A stretch of 64,000 bases of DNA from Acidobacteriota bacterium (GCA_018001935.1 JAGNHB010000004.1:53176-117175), one strand, 5' to 3'. Counted from the stretch's first letter, positions 44,032 to 53,171 are shown. Numbers and translations are program-made. Notes: generated by a model from the letters alone, not told the origin.

Positions 44032-44913
44032 TCATTCCCGGAATTCCTCGATCTTTCCCTTGCGGTAGACGAAGAGTTTCTGCGAGAGGCTGTAGGGACC
44101 TTCCTCCCAGATCCTGGGAGCCAGTTTTCGGACCTTTCTCAACCCGTCGGCGTCTTCGCTTCCGGTGATCATCAGGATGTCCCGCGTGGGAACGGCCAGG
44201 ACAAACTCCCCCCGAACGGGAAGGATCTCCGGGTCCCAGATCGACTCGAGCAGCAGCAGGCTGGCCTCGTACATCCCTCCCGCCTCGAGGAGGAACACCC
44301 CGTCGCCTCCCGCCCGGTCCAGGGAGGGCAGGAGCCTCCGCAGGTTCTTGCAGGCCAGCTCGCGCAATTCCTCCCGCCGGACCTTGACGGCCTCCAGGTC
44401 CTCCTCCTTCAGGAAACGGACCGACTGGTCGGTATCCACCGCGTAGACAACCCGCAGGTCCGGGCACAGCTCCTCGAAAACCAGACCAAACCCCGGCTTC
44501 GCATCCTTCAGCGGAGAGGACGCCATGACCCCCTCCAGCCAGATTCGGTCCTTGATCACGGGGACGATCCGGGACTTGTCCACCGGGGCCTTCACCTGCG
44601 TCAGGTTCTCCTTCATGACGGCCACGTGGGCCCGGATGACGTTATCCCGACTGTCGGGATCGTTCCGGTAGGAATCGTACGCATTGGACAGATAGGCCAT
44701 GAACTCGCCGGTATCCCTGGCCGTGACCTTCACCTCGAGGTCCCGGACAACCTGGACCTGCACGTCGGGGATCGACTCCCGGCAGGCCTTCGCGTAGGCC
44801 CGGGTGAACGCGGCGGGGCTGATCAGGGGGGACGGGCGGGCCTTCGGTTTCTCGCCGGCGAAAACCGTGATCCCCAGCAGGACGGCCAGGCACCAACCGA
44901 TCCGTTTTCTCAC
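44032..44913 (-). CDS. Exported DUF1444-like protein
   Basis: A 293-residue protein with a basic start and hydrophobic signal (KRIGWCLAVLLGITVFA). The body resembles DUF1444 (YtpQ-like): IVPVIKDRIWLEGV, LRVVYAVDTDQSVRFL, LEAGGMYEASLLLLESIW and EFVLAVPTRDILMITGS. Function of the family is unknown. The GTG start at 44913 follows GGAGGAG, and overlaps the small upstream gene's stop by four bases (GTGA). Confidence 0.8.
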   Translation of the reverse strand: MRKRIGWCLAVLLGITVFAGEKPKARPSPLISPAAFTRAYAKACRESIPDVQVQVVRDLEVKVTARDTGEFMAYLSNAYDSYRNDPDSRDNVIRAHVAVMKENLTQVKAPVDKSRIVPVIKDRIWLEGVMASSPLKDAKPGFGLVFEELCPDLRVVYAVDTDQSVRFLKEEDLEAVKVRREELRELACKNLRRLLPSLDRAGGDGVFLLEAGGMYEASLLLLESIWDPEILPVRGEFVLAVPTRDILMITGSEDADGLRKVRKLAPRIWEEGPYSLSQKLFVYRKGKIEEFRE

Positions 44914-45155
44914 GGCACTCCTCCCACCGGCGGGTTTTCGGGACGGGCGAGGGCACGGCGCAGGTTCGCCCGGGCAAGGGCGCCGAGGCGGGCCTCGAAG
45001 AGATCCGTGCGGTAGAGGCGACGGCGGCGGAGAAAGGCCCGCAGGACCCGGCTGCGCCCCTCCCGATAGGCCTCGGCGATCCGGGGGAATGCCGCATCGC
45101 GCGCCGGCTCCCCGCCGAGCCGCCCCACCAGGCCCTTCCAGCGACGCTCGTCCAC
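44910..45155 (-). CDS. Small basic protein of unknown function
   Basis: An 81-residue arginine- and alanine-rich, probably helical protein (ERRWKGLVGRLGGEPARD, YREGRSRVLRAFLRRRR). I do not recognise a family. GGAGG four bases before GTG 45155 and a TACAAT -10-like box (45196-45191) about 36 bases upstream support a real gene. Its end overlaps the DUF1444-like start, indicating translational coupling. Confidence 0.55.
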   Translation of the reverse strand: MDERRWKGLVGRLGGEPARDAAFPRIAEAYREGRSRVLRAFLRRRRLYRTDLFEARLGALARANLRRALARPENPPVGGVP

Positions 45156-45190
45156 CCTGCCTCCACGGGATTCCCTGCGACGATGCTTGC

Positions 45191-45196
45191 ATTGTA
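45191..45196 (-). promoter_or_regulatory. -10 element upstream of the small basic protein
   Basis: TACAAT on the minus strand, with predicted start near 45184 and GTG at 45155. No good -35 hexamer is seen at 17-18 bases. Confidence 0.35.
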
Positions 45197-45314
45197 CCAC
45201 ATGAACCGAACGGCACGGTCCGTCCACCGGGTTGATTCGTTTGCAGCGCCCCTGGCGGGACACCCACAGTCCCCGTTCACGACGGCGTCAACGCCGATTC
45301 AACACGCGGGCTAC

Positions 45315-45719
45315 TCAGGAACCCCGGATGATGGGGGATGGAGGAGCGCCGGAAGCACGACGACGGAAGGCGAAGGGTAACAAGGCCACCAGGAGGGCCA
45401 GGACGGCCCAGTGGAGGACGTAGCGGACGACGTTCAACCGGACCGCGTAGAGGCGCTCCAGGTCAGCCCGCGGGAGGGCGTCCGCCGAGCCGGTGATCCG
45501 GTCCGGGAATCGCTCCTGAAGCCGCTCGAAGGCGTCCCGGGCCGTCGGCGGCGACCAGAGCGGCCAGGCGCCCACGGACGTGTGAAGGGATTTCGGTTCA
45601 TCGGTCCGGACGGCGTACCAGGGCGGGCAGATAAGGTTGAACCCCGTCCCCAGGAGCAGCACCCCCAGGACAACCCATCGCCGGCCCGGGTTGGGCCGGA
45701 GTCGCATCCACTGGCTCAT
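45315..45719 (-). CDS. Small membrane protein
   Basis: A 134-residue protein with membrane helices at about 14-31 (WVVLGVLLLGTGFNLICP) and 97-119 (YVLHWAVLALLVALLPFAF) and a roughly 60-residue soluble loop between. No recognised family. It stands alone between the small basic protein and the membrane protein/glycosyltransferase pair. Confidence 0.6.
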   Translation of the reverse strand: MSQWMRLRPNPGRRWVVLGVLLLGTGFNLICPPWYAVRTDEPKSLHTSVGAWPLWSPPTARDAFERLQERFPDRITGSADALPRADLERLYAVRLNVVRYVLHWAVLALLVALLPFAFRRRASGAPPSPIIRGS

Positions 45720-46041
45720 CTCCCGTCCTCCTCGCCGAAATTTCCGGGTCCCCGGGAACGCTCTGCCGCCGCCGGAAACCTCAACCCCATCTTACGACCG
45801 ATCCGGGGTGATGTTTGAAAACCCGCTCCCCAACGGATCGCCTCGTGGCCGTGACCGCTCGTCTGCCCATTTTTCAGGAAAGGAAACCAGACCAGGGTGA
45901 TAATCGGTCGAGAGTCGGGGGTGAAAGCCGGCCCCGAGGTCGGTCGATCCGGATTTGGGTTTCTCCAGCCGGTTGGTTTCGAAGCGGAGATGGGGTAGAA
46001 TCGCGGGAAGCGGGGCCGGCCCGGGGAAGGGGTGAAGTCTT
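45720..46041. other. Intergenic region upstream of the membrane protein-glycosyltransferase pair
   Basis: 322 bases without a supported gene. The only feature found is the promoter at 45973-46001. Confidence 0.55.
45973..46001 (+). promoter_or_regulatory. Promoter of the membrane protein-glycosyltransferase pair
   Basis: TTGGTT (45973-45978), 17 bases, TAGAAT (45996-46001). Predicted start near 46008, then GGGAAGGGG before the TTG start codon at 46042. Confidence 0.6.
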
Positions 46042-46608
46042 TTGAATATCGCGGAAAACGACCAGCGGCAAACGGGCACGGCAACCCCCGGCGACCGGGA
46101 GGTTCTCCCCTGGTACGGGCGGCCCGCGGCGGTGCTGGGGTGGGTGGGGGTCCTCGCCTTCTTCTTCGCCAACGTGGAGATCCAGATCGAGGGCGCCGCC
46201 GGCTGGGCCGCGGGGCTCCCCACCTGGCGGATCGAGCGCCACCCCCTCATGGACCTCTTCTGGGGCGGCCGGGCGCTGACCGGCTACCACGTGTGGGTCT
46301 TCGCCTTCATGATCCTGGTCTTCCACCTGGGGATCTTCCTGTCGGGGACCTTCTCCGGGCGCCTCGAACTGCGCGTCCTGGGCTGCATCATGCTGTTCTG
46401 GATCCTCGAGGACTTCCTCTGGTTCGTCCTCAACCCGGCCTTCGGGCTGGCGAAGTTCAACCCGGCCCACGTCCCCTGGCACAAGCACTGGCTGCTGGGC
46501 GTCCCCGCCGACTACCTCTCCACCACGGCCCTGGGCGCCGTGCTGGTGACCCTGTCCTACCGCCGGAAGCCCCCGGGGCTGCGCCGGCTTTTCCGGAGGG
46601 AATCATGA
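46042..46608 (+). CDS. Membrane protein coupled to a glycolipid glycosyltransferase
   Basis: A 188-residue protein with about four membrane helices (AAVLGWVGVLAFFFANVEI, VWVFAFMILVFHLGIFLSG, LGCIMLFWILEDFLWFVL, STTALGAVLVTLSY) and conserved-looking WH and ED-x3-W polar residues near the membrane. Family not recognised. The TTG start follows AAGGGG. Its stop overlaps the glycosyltransferase ATG by four bases, so the two are likely made together; a lipid-related partner role is inferred. Confidence 0.65.
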   Translation: MNIAENDQRQTGTATPGDREVLPWYGRPAAVLGWVGVLAFFFANVEIQIEGAAGWAAGLPTWRIERHPLMDLFWGGRALTGYHVWVFAFMILVFHLGIFLSGTFSGRLELRVLGCIMLFWILEDFLWFVLNPAFGLAKFNPAHVPWHKHWLLGVPADYLSTTALGAVLVTLSYRRKPPGLRRLFRRES

Positions 46609-47723
46609 AAATCCTGATCCTGCACGCGTCCGCCGGGGCGGGCCACCGCCGGGCCGCCGAGGCGCTCGAGAAGGCCTTCCGCGCCGAGGGCGCCGAGCCC
46701 GTGGTGCGCGACATCCTCGACTTCACCGCGCCCCTCTTCCGCAAGACCTACGCGAAGGGGTACCTGGACGTGGTCCGGCGGGCCCCCGAACTGTGGGGCT
46801 ACCTGTACAGCCAGTCCGACAAGTCGCTGCGCGTCCCCTGGAAGCGGACGGTCCGGACCCTCTTCAACGCCCTCAACACCCGCGACTTCAAGACGTTCTT
46901 CCGGGAGTGCGCGCCGGACGCCGTGGTCTGCACCCACTTCATGCCCCTGGAGATCCTCTCGGCGCGCATCGCGAAGGGGAAGACCGACGTCCCCCTCTAC
47001 TGCGTGGTGACCGACTTCGGGGTCCACGGGCTCTGGGTGGTGGACCACGTCCGCCGGTACTACGTCGCCTGCCCCGAGGCCGAGCGACAGCTGAGGCGGA
47101 GAGGCAAGGAGGCGGATCGGGTGAAACTGACGGGCATCCCCATCGACCCCGTCTTCGCGTCGGGCGACCCCGCCCCCGCCGCGCGCCGGAAGCTCGGCCT
47201 GGACCCGGACCTCCCCGCCGTCCTGCTGCTGAGCGGGGGCTACGGCGTGGGGCCGGCGGTGGAGATGGTCCGCGCCTTCCGGGGCTCGGGGCTGCGCGCC
47301 CAGCTCCTGGTGGTGGCCGGGGCCAACGAGAAGCTGAGGGAGAAGGCCGAGGCCGAGGCGGCGTCCGCGGAAATGCCGGTGATGGTCTTCGGCTTCGTGA
47401 AGAACATCCACGAACTCATGGACGCGTCGGACCTGGTCATCACCAAGCCCGGCGGCCTGACCACGTCCGAGGTGCTGGCCAAGGGCCGGCCGATGCTTCT
47501 CATCGACCCCATCCCGGGGCAGGAGCAGCGCAACGGCGAGTACGTGCTGGAACTTGGCGCGGCCGCGCGGCTCTACGAGGCCGAGGACGCGCCCGCCAAG
47601 ATCCGCACGCTCCTCGAGGAGGCCGGCCGCCTGGAGCGGATGGCCCGCTGCGCCCGCGCCGCCGGCCGCCCCCACGCCGCCCGCGACATCGCCCGCGACG
47701 TCCTCGGCGAGGCGGGCCGCTGA
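46605..47723 (+). CDS. MGDG-synthase/UgtP-type glycosyltransferase
   Basis: A 372-residue GT28-family enzyme related to monogalactosyldiacylglycerol synthase and processive diacylglycerol glucosyltransferase. It opens with ILHASAGAGHRRAAEAL, the acceptor-binding loop of the family, has YCVVTDFGVHGLWVVDHVRRYYV (100-145 region), and the donor-binding C-terminal block DLVITKPGGLTTSEVLAKGRPML, then PIPGQEQRN. It would add sugars to diacylglycerol at the inner face of the membrane. CGGAGG precedes the ATG. It overlaps the membrane protein gene. Confidence 0.9.
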   Translation: MKILILHASAGAGHRRAAEALEKAFRAEGAEPVVRDILDFTAPLFRKTYAKGYLDVVRRAPELWGYLYSQSDKSLRVPWKRTVRTLFNALNTRDFKTFFRECAPDAVVCTHFMPLEILSARIAKGKTDVPLYCVVTDFGVHGLWVVDHVRRYYVACPEAERQLRRRGKEADRVKLTGIPIDPVFASGDPAPAARRKLGLDPDLPAVLLLSGGYGVGPAVEMVRAFRGSGLRAQLLVVAGANEKLREKAEAEAASAEMPVMVFGFVKNIHELMDASDLVITKPGGLTTSEVLAKGRPMLLIDPIPGQEQRNGEYVLELGAAARLYEAEDAPAKIRTLLEEAGRLERMARCARAAGRPHAARDIARDVLGEAGR

Positions 47724-47740
47724 TGGGAAAGGGACAGTTT

Positions 47741-47838
47741 AACCACTAATAACACTAATAATCACTAATAAATACTTATGGTTTGTGGGATTGCATGGAG
47801 GGCCGTTCGGGGGAAGTGGCGCCGCCTTCCAAGGCGGC
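47741..47838. repeat. CACTAATA array and GCCGCCTT hairpin
   Basis: Three CACTAATAA-type units (47741-47775) follow the glycosyltransferase gene. A perfect 8-bp palindrome GCCGCCTT CC AAGGCGGC is at 47821-47838. Confidence 0.75.
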
Positions 47839-47980
47839 GAAACAAAGATGGGTTGTGTATTTGCTCCTGGAGAGCCCCGGTGCTCCCGGTTGACCCGAAC
47901 CCTGTCGGGGTTCCCTGTTCTGTTGTGTCTTCGTGATTGGTCATTTCAAGGGTCTCCTGAAACAACGCTCACGGATCTCC

Positions 47981-48208
47981 TATCCCATAGGGATTGAAGA
48001 GGTTAGCCGGTGGGAGTTCCCCCGGAGGGGCGAACTCCCACCGGTAGGAGCCCCATAAACCCGCCGCACCCCGGAGGGGTGCCGGAATACCACGAACGAT
48101 CCAGGCGCCGCCTCCGGGGCGCGGCCCGTCAACCGGACCGGTTTCCCGGTGGGAGCACCGCCTCCGGCGGAGCACCCACCGGCTAAATTCTTTAATCCCT
48201 TCGGGATA
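47981..48208. repeat. 228-bp palindromic element with two inner hairpins
   Basis: Terminal arms 47981-48016 and 48171-48208 are inverted repeats with few mismatches (TATCCC-AGGGATT-AAGA-TTAGCCGGTGGG). Inside, a perfect 13-bp hairpin, CCGGTGGGAGTTC (48007-48019) with 48032-48044, is followed by a second CCGGTGGGAGC hairpin near 48146-48183. The CCGGTGGG word recurs at all four positions. Confidence 0.82.
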
Positions 48209-48488
48209 ATGTGTTCCCATCGGCTTTTCCCCGAATCCCGGACGGGTGGTTTGTTCAGCATCCCGCGCAGCGTTCCGTCTCGGACGCCAAGCCCCGGATG
48301 TACCGGATATGGGCCTCGCAGGTGTCCGGGTCCAGCTTGTCTGCCCTCGCTTTACGGTCGACCCGGACACGGTGGCGTTCATTGGCTTTCGCGATTCCCC
48401 TCCTCCCGGCATCTCCATGACATGCCCAACCAGGTGTCGTACGTTTTCCACAACGGCAAGCCCGCGTAGACCGGGCTTCCGATAACCT

Positions 48489-49382
48489 TCACTTTCGCCT
48501 GCCTTGCGTTGCCGGGACAGGCGGGGGGAGCTTCAGGCCCAGCTCGGCGGCGAGCCAGGACAGGCGGTCCCGGGTGGCCTCGAGGTCCAGGAACTCGTGG
48601 GAGCACGGGTACCACCCGACCCGCTTCGGCTCCTTCGCGGCGGCGACGTAGTCCAGGGCTGCCTGGCGGGGGATGTAGGAATCCTGTGTCCCGAACTGGA
48701 AAAACACCGACGACGGGGGCGCCAGGCCCACCAGGTTCACGGCGCTGACGGGCCCGACGGCCCGGGCGTAGGCCTCGCGGAGCGGCGCGGCGACCAGGGC
48801 CGTCATCCGGGCCTTCAGGGCGTCCCACTTTGGGGCCCCGGAGGCGGAGAAGTCCGCCACGTTGGGCAGCCCGCCCATGAGGACGCAGGTCCGGATGCGC
48901 TTTTCCACCCCTGCCAGGGAGCCGCCCCAGGTGGCGCCGAAGCTGTGCCCCACGAAGGCGATCCGGGCGGGGTCGACCCCCTCCGCCAGGAGGACGTCCA
49001 CGGCGCGGCGCAGGTCGATCACGGTCTGGACGTACATGGCGCGGGTCCGCTCGGGCTGCGTCACGTCCTCGCCGATCTGCCGCCACGGGTCGGGCCGTCC
49101 CCAAGGCGCGTCGAGGCAGAGGCTGACGGCCCCCGCCCGGGCATAGACCGCGGCTTCCGACAGGAACTCCGTCCGGTCGCCCTGCCCCCAGTGCATGAAG
49201 AGGACCCCCGCGGGCCCCTCGCCGGCCTTTTCCACCCAGAGCTTCCCGTCGGGGACCGCCAGAAAGGCCCCGGCCGGCGGGCCCGGCGGCGAGGTTGCCG
49301 GCGCCCCGGGGGCGGCCATGCCCGAAAGCCACGAAAAGCACCCTGCCAGCAGGACGAGACCGACCGAAGATCGAAGGCGCAT
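48489..49382 (-). CDS. Exported alpha/beta hydrolase
   Basis: A 297-residue hydrolase with a signal peptide (VGLVLLAGCFSWLSGMAA; the cysteine could make it a lipoprotein). The nucleophile is in GHSFG (FVGHSFGATWGG), an acid candidate is in FGTQDSYIP, and the histidine in CSHEFLD. The HWGQGDRTEF block is an unusual oxyanion region. It belongs to the dienelactone-hydrolase/acetyl-esterase-like superfamily; substrate unknown. Confidence 0.8.
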   Translation of the reverse strand: MRLRSSVGLVLLAGCFSWLSGMAAPGAPATSPPGPPAGAFLAVPDGKLWVEKAGEGPAGVLFMHWGQGDRTEFLSEAAVYARAGAVSLCLDAPWGRPDPWRQIGEDVTQPERTRAMYVQTVIDLRRAVDVLLAEGVDPARIAFVGHSFGATWGGSLAGVEKRIRTCVLMGGLPNVADFSASGAPKWDALKARMTALVAAPLREAYARAVGPVSAVNLVGLAPPSSVFFQFGTQDSYIPRQAALDYVAAAKEPKRVGWYPCSHEFLDLEATRDRLSWLAAELGLKLPPPVPATQGRRK

Positions 49383-49974
49383 GATCCGCTCCTTGCCGAA
49401 AGTCTCGAGGCATACGAAACCGCAGGCCCTTCGGTTTCCGGCGGGATGAGGATATCCGTCATCCGTCGCAAACGGATTCCAGGTTATCCGAGGCGGTCAC
49501 GACCGGACCCGTGACGGGGTGAAGACGCAGCAGGCACGATCCCTGAGGGCTAAAGACGCGGCGGGCCATCACTGTCCAAGGGATGCGCCAGGGACGTTTC
49601 ATCCCCGCCGGTGGAACCATGCTTTCCTGCTTGCGCCAATGGCGCAGCCTCCCTCGGCCCAGGTCATCGGCCTGGGTCGACCGCGCCCCTCTTTCCCCGT
49701 CCCCGGCGGCCTGAAGGGCCGCGACGATCCCCGGAAAGGTGGTTTCGCCCGGAGTGTCGCCCCTTCGGGGCTCTTTTCGCCACACACCCGCCCTTGAGGG
49801 CCCAGCCCGTTGGGATGGGCGAAGGAATCGCGTCCCTTCGGACCGCCGGGGGGGGAGACCGTGCCGCGGGGCGCCGCCCCGGCCGGCGGCGCGCGAGGGT
49901 TGTATCGGGCCGCCGTTTCGCGCTTTCCCATCCCGGGAGCAAGTGCTATCATGAAAATGCTCGAGGGCCTTTCT
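49383..49974. other. Intergenic region with a cluster of short hairpins
   Basis: Nearly 600 bases with no supported gene. From 49627 to 49850 it contains several small palindromes: TGCGCCAATGGCGCA (49632-49646), CCCAGG/CCTGGG near 49658, GCGGCC/GGCCGC near 49707, GCCCCTTCGGGGC (49760-49772) and GGGC-rich stems near 49798-49820. A TATCAT box at 49947-49952 could serve the ABC operon. Confidence 0.6.
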
Positions 49975-51918
49975 ATGAAACGTTTCATCCTGGGTCTCGT
50001 CCTCCTCTGCCTGGCCGCCGCGGTGCTTCTCCTTTCCGACGTGGGGCGACGGGAGAAGAACGCCGCGCCAAAGGGCAGACGCATCGCGATTTTCCAGTTC
50101 GGGGACAACCCCGTCATGGACGAAGCCGCCGGCGGGGTCCTCGAGGCGCTCCGGAAGAACGGCTTCGTACCCGGGAAAAACCTTCAGATCGACTTCTTCA
50201 ACGCCCACGGGAGCCTCGTGGAGGCTGACTCCATCGCCCGGGCCCTCGTGGACGGGCGCTACGACCTGGTGATCACCCTGGCCACCCCCGCCCTGCAGTC
50301 CTTCGCCGGGGCCAACCGGGACGGGCGGACGCCCCACCTCTTCACCGTCGTGACGGACCCTTACCAGGCCGGCGTCGGCCTGAAACGGGGGGACCCCTCC
50401 GCCCGCCCCCGGCACCTCACCGGGGTGATCACGGCGGAGCCCGTGCGGCGGCTCTTTGAACTGGCCCGCCAGGTCAACCCCGGTCTGAAACGCGTCGGCA
50501 CCCTCTGGAACCCCGCCGAGGACTGCTCCCGGTCCACCGTGGCCCAGGCGCGGGCGGTCTGCGCCGAACTGGGCATCGCCTTGCGGGAGGTCCCGGTGAC
50601 CACCACCACCGACGTTCCGGAAGGCATCCGGTCCCTGCTCTCCCCACCGCCGGACGCCGTCTGGATCGGGGGTGACAACACGGTCTTCTCGGCGCTGCCG
50701 GCCGTGACCTCGGCCTGCGCCCAGGCCCGGGTCCCGATCCTGGCCCATACACCCGCCCACCTGGCCGACGGCCTCTTCCTCTGCCTGGGCGCGGACTTTT
50801 ACGCCAGCGGCAAGATCACCGGCGCCCTGGCCGCCCGCCTTCTCTCGGGGGAGGAACCCTCCCGGGAACCCATCGTGGATGCGGTCCCCACCCAGGTGGG
50901 GATCAACCTCACCCTGTCGTCGTCGGTCGGTTCGGAATGGGCCATCCCCGCGAGCGTCTCCGCCGCCGCCGACGTGATCCTGGACCCGACAGGCCTGCAC
51001 CGCAAGGCGCCGCCCCTGGAAAGGGTCTGGAACGTTCACGTGGTCTCCTTCAACGAGACGGGGCTCAGCGAGGACGCCATCCTGGGTCTGCGCCGGGGGC
51101 TCCCCGACACCGGGCTCGTGGAAGGTCGCGACTACCGGCTGCAACTGTCGTGCGCCCAGGGCAGCCTCGAGAACCTCCCCGGCATCTTCGACGCCGGCGT
51201 CTCCGCCGGGGACGACCTCTTCCTGGTGGTGTCCAACCCCGTCCTGCAGGTGGCCATGGAGCGGGCCGGGGACATCCCGGTCGTCTTCACCGCGGTGCTC
51301 GACCCCAAGCTTTTCGGAGCCGGCCGGTCAGACACGGACCACCTGCCCGGGTTCACGGGGATCTACACGATCGGCGCCTACGGCGAGATGCTGGACTTCC
51401 TGCGAAAGTACTTCCCGTCCATCCGGAAGGTGGGGACCCTCTTCTCCCCCGCGGAGGTCAGCTCGGCCTTTAACGTGACGCTGACCCGGAAATTGTGCAT
51501 CGAGAGGGGGATGAGCTTTGAAGCGGTCCCGGTCAGCGCCCCGTCGGAGATCCCGGAGGCGGCGTCGGCCCTGTGCGCCCGGAGGGTGCAGGCCGTGATG
51601 CAGATCGTGGACAACCAGGTCCTCGGCGGGTTCGCCGCGCTCTCGGACGCGGCCCGCCGCGCCGGGGTCCCGCTGGTCTGTTTCAACCGGGAGGGCGTCG
51701 AGAAGGGCGCCGCCCTCGGCTTCTGCCGGGATTACGTGGACGCCGGCCGGCAAGCCGCTGCCGTGGCCGCGCGGCTCATGCGGGGGGAACTTCCCGCGCG
51801 CGTGCCGTTCACCCCCATGACAAGCTACCGGGTGGTCGTCTCCACCCGGAACGCCCGGGCCCTGGGGTTCACCCTGCCCGACGCGATCGTGAAAACCGCC
51901 GACGAGGTCATACCCTGA
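49975..51918 (+). CDS. ABC transporter substrate-binding protein, duplicated
   Basis: A 647-residue protein with an N-terminal membrane anchor or signal (FILGLVLLCLAAAVLLLS). Two substrate-binding domains of the TrpX/YckD-like ABC_sub_bind family (PF04392) lie in tandem, about 28-325 and 350-640. Both show the family pattern: an opening strand, a GLRRGL or ALRKNG helix, and F(T/N)VxxDP-type segments (LFTVVTDPYQAGVG; VVFTAVLDPKLFGAG). Most relatives have one copy. GAGGG eight bases before ATG 49975 is the best start; ATG 49951 would add eight residues. The stop overlaps the STAS gene by one base. Confidence 0.87.
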   Translation: MKRFILGLVLLCLAAAVLLLSDVGRREKNAAPKGRRIAIFQFGDNPVMDEAAGGVLEALRKNGFVPGKNLQIDFFNAHGSLVEADSIARALVDGRYDLVITLATPALQSFAGANRDGRTPHLFTVVTDPYQAGVGLKRGDPSARPRHLTGVITAEPVRRLFELARQVNPGLKRVGTLWNPAEDCSRSTVAQARAVCAELGIALREVPVTTTTDVPEGIRSLLSPPPDAVWIGGDNTVFSALPAVTSACAQARVPILAHTPAHLADGLFLCLGADFYASGKITGALAARLLSGEEPSREPIVDAVPTQVGINLTLSSSVGSEWAIPASVSAAADVILDPTGLHRKAPPLERVWNVHVVSFNETGLSEDAILGLRRGLPDTGLVEGRDYRLQLSCAQGSLENLPGIFDAGVSAGDDLFLVVSNPVLQVAMERAGDIPVVFTAVLDPKLFGAGRSDTDHLPGFTGIYTIGAYGEMLDFLRKYFPSIRKVGTLFSPAEVSSAFNVTLTRKLCIERGMSFEAVPVSAPSEIPEAASALCARRVQAVMQIVDNQVLGGFAALSDAARRAGVPLVCFNREGVEKGAALGFCRDYVDAGRQAAAVAARLMRGELPARVPFTPMTSYRVVVSTRNARALGFTLPDAIVKTADEVIP

Positions 51919-53171
51919 TGGACATCACCACCACCCCCTGTGCCGACGGACTGGTCATCACCCTGGCGGGCCGCCTGGACGCCTCGTGGAGCGACCTGGC
52001 GGACAAGGCCGTCCGAAAGGCGATTCACGACGGTTACCACCGGATCTACCTCGACCTGGGCGACGTTCGGTTCATCAGCTCCGCCGGGATCCGGGTCATC
52101 GTCTCCGGTGTCCGGCAGACCGCCGCCCTGGGGGGGCGGTTCACCGTCGTCCGACCCTCGGAGGCGTCGCGGTCCGTGTTGACGATGGCGGGCCTGGGCA
52201 GCCTGGTGGACGAGGGGTTCTCACCCGCATCGGCATCCGAGGGCCTTCCCGGCCCCGGCCGGGAACCGGAAAGCGTGTTCGAGAGCGCGCAGGCCCGTTT
52301 CCAGGTGTATCGTCTCGACGCTGGCAAACCCTTTGAAACAGCCCTGTGGGGCTCACCCCCCCTCCCATCGCGGGAGGGGAACCCCGGTCCCCCATTCCGG
52401 CTTTCCCTGGCCCCCGACACCGTGGCGGTCGGCCTCGGGGCCCTGGGCGACGACCCGGCGGCGGCCGCCGGCCGCTACGGGGAATTCATGGCCCTGGGGA
52501 GCGCGGCGATTTACGACCCCGCCCCCCACGCGGAAACCCCGGACTACCTCCTCGGTTCGCGGGAGGCCCCCCTCCCCTTCCTTCTGGTCTACGGGCTCAC
52601 CGCCACGGGCGGCTTTCAGCACCTGGTGCGCTTCGAGACCCTGTCGCCCGAGGAGGAGATCGGCTGGCCCGCCCTGGTCGCCGAATGCCTCGGTCTCCTG
52701 GACCGCCCGGACATGATCCTGGTCGCGGCGGTGGAAGCGGCCGCCTTCGTGGGGGCCGCGGTGAAGCGGGGGCCGAAGGCGCCGGTGACGTTCGACCTCA
52801 CCTTCCCGGCCGTGCGGGACCAGCTTTCCTTCACCTCCGAGCCCGCCTTCCCCGAGACGTCCGCACTCATCGCCGGTTACGCCTCCCGGGCCCCCTCGCC
52901 GGCGGCCGCCCCCTTCCTGCGCCGCCTCGGTCCGGAGGACGGCCTGCTGGGGCACTTCCACGCCGCGATCTTCCCCTACCGGCCGATCCGGAAGCAGTAC
53001 GTCACGCTGGGGGACACCCTCCACCGGCTTTTCGAGGACCAGGGTGTCCGGGCCGTCCTCCACCTGCTCCACGACGACCGGCCGGCGTCGGGGTCGGGCT
53101 GCACGCGGGTCCGGCGGGGGGCCTGCTGGATCGCACCCGCGGGCCCCGCCCGGGAGGGGGTGGCGTCATGA
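51918..53171 (+). CDS. STAS-domain protein within an ABC transporter operon
   Basis: A 417-residue protein. Residues 1-105 form an anti-sigma-antagonist STAS domain (VITLAGRLDASWSDLADKAV, YLDLGDVRFISSAGIRVIVSG) with the phosphorylatable serine in FISSAGIR. The remaining 300 residues (FRLSLAPDTVAVGLGALG, AIFPYRPIRKQYVTLGDTLH) match no family I know. STAS domains bind partner proteins in sigma-factor and transporter control. It overlaps the binding-protein stop and the permease start (ATGA), so it is made with the transporter. Role as a transport-coupled switch is inferred. Confidence 0.82.
   Translation: MDITTTPCADGLVITLAGRLDASWSDLADKAVRKAIHDGYHRIYLDLGDVRFISSAGIRVIVSGVRQTAALGGRFTVVRPSEASRSVLTMAGLGSLVDEGFSPASASEGLPGPGREPESVFESAQARFQVYRLDAGKPFETALWGSPPLPSREGNPGPPFRLSLAPDTVAVGLGALGDDPAAAAGRYGEFMALGSAAIYDPAPHAETPDYLLGSREAPLPFLLVYGLTATGGFQHLVRFETLSPEEEIGWPALVAECLGLLDRPDMILVAAVEAAAFVGAAVKRGPKAPVTFDLTFPAVRDQLSFTSEPAFPETSALIAGYASRAPSPAAAPFLRRLGPEDGLLGHFHAAIFPYRPIRKQYVTLGDTLHRLFEDQGVRAVLHLLHDDRPASGSGCTRVRRGACWIAPAGPAREGVAS

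Larger units (their letters stand above)
47724..48488. other. Repeat-rich intergenic region, no gene seen
   Basis: 765 bases with short open frames only. It holds a CACTAATA array (47741-47775), a GCCGCCTT/AAGGCGGC hairpin (47821-47838), unique sequence, the 228-base two-hairpin palindrome (47981-48208) and about 280 bases of sequence downstream of the hydrolase gene ending at 48489. Confidence 0.65.

Noticed and set aside
39488..44068. A 1526-codon plus-strand open frame over the sensor kinase and the following gene
   Set aside because: Arginine/glycine/proline-rich wrong-frame translation across two real genes and a repeat element; no recognisable domain.
47765..47965. Short open frame giving a TNHEDTTEQ-type peptide
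   Set aside because: It is a translation of intergenic repeat sequence, with no ribosome-binding site.
49611..50228. Short frames in the hairpin cluster upstream of the ABC operon
   Set aside because: Arginine/proline-rich translations of palindromes; they overlap the start of the real binding-protein gene.
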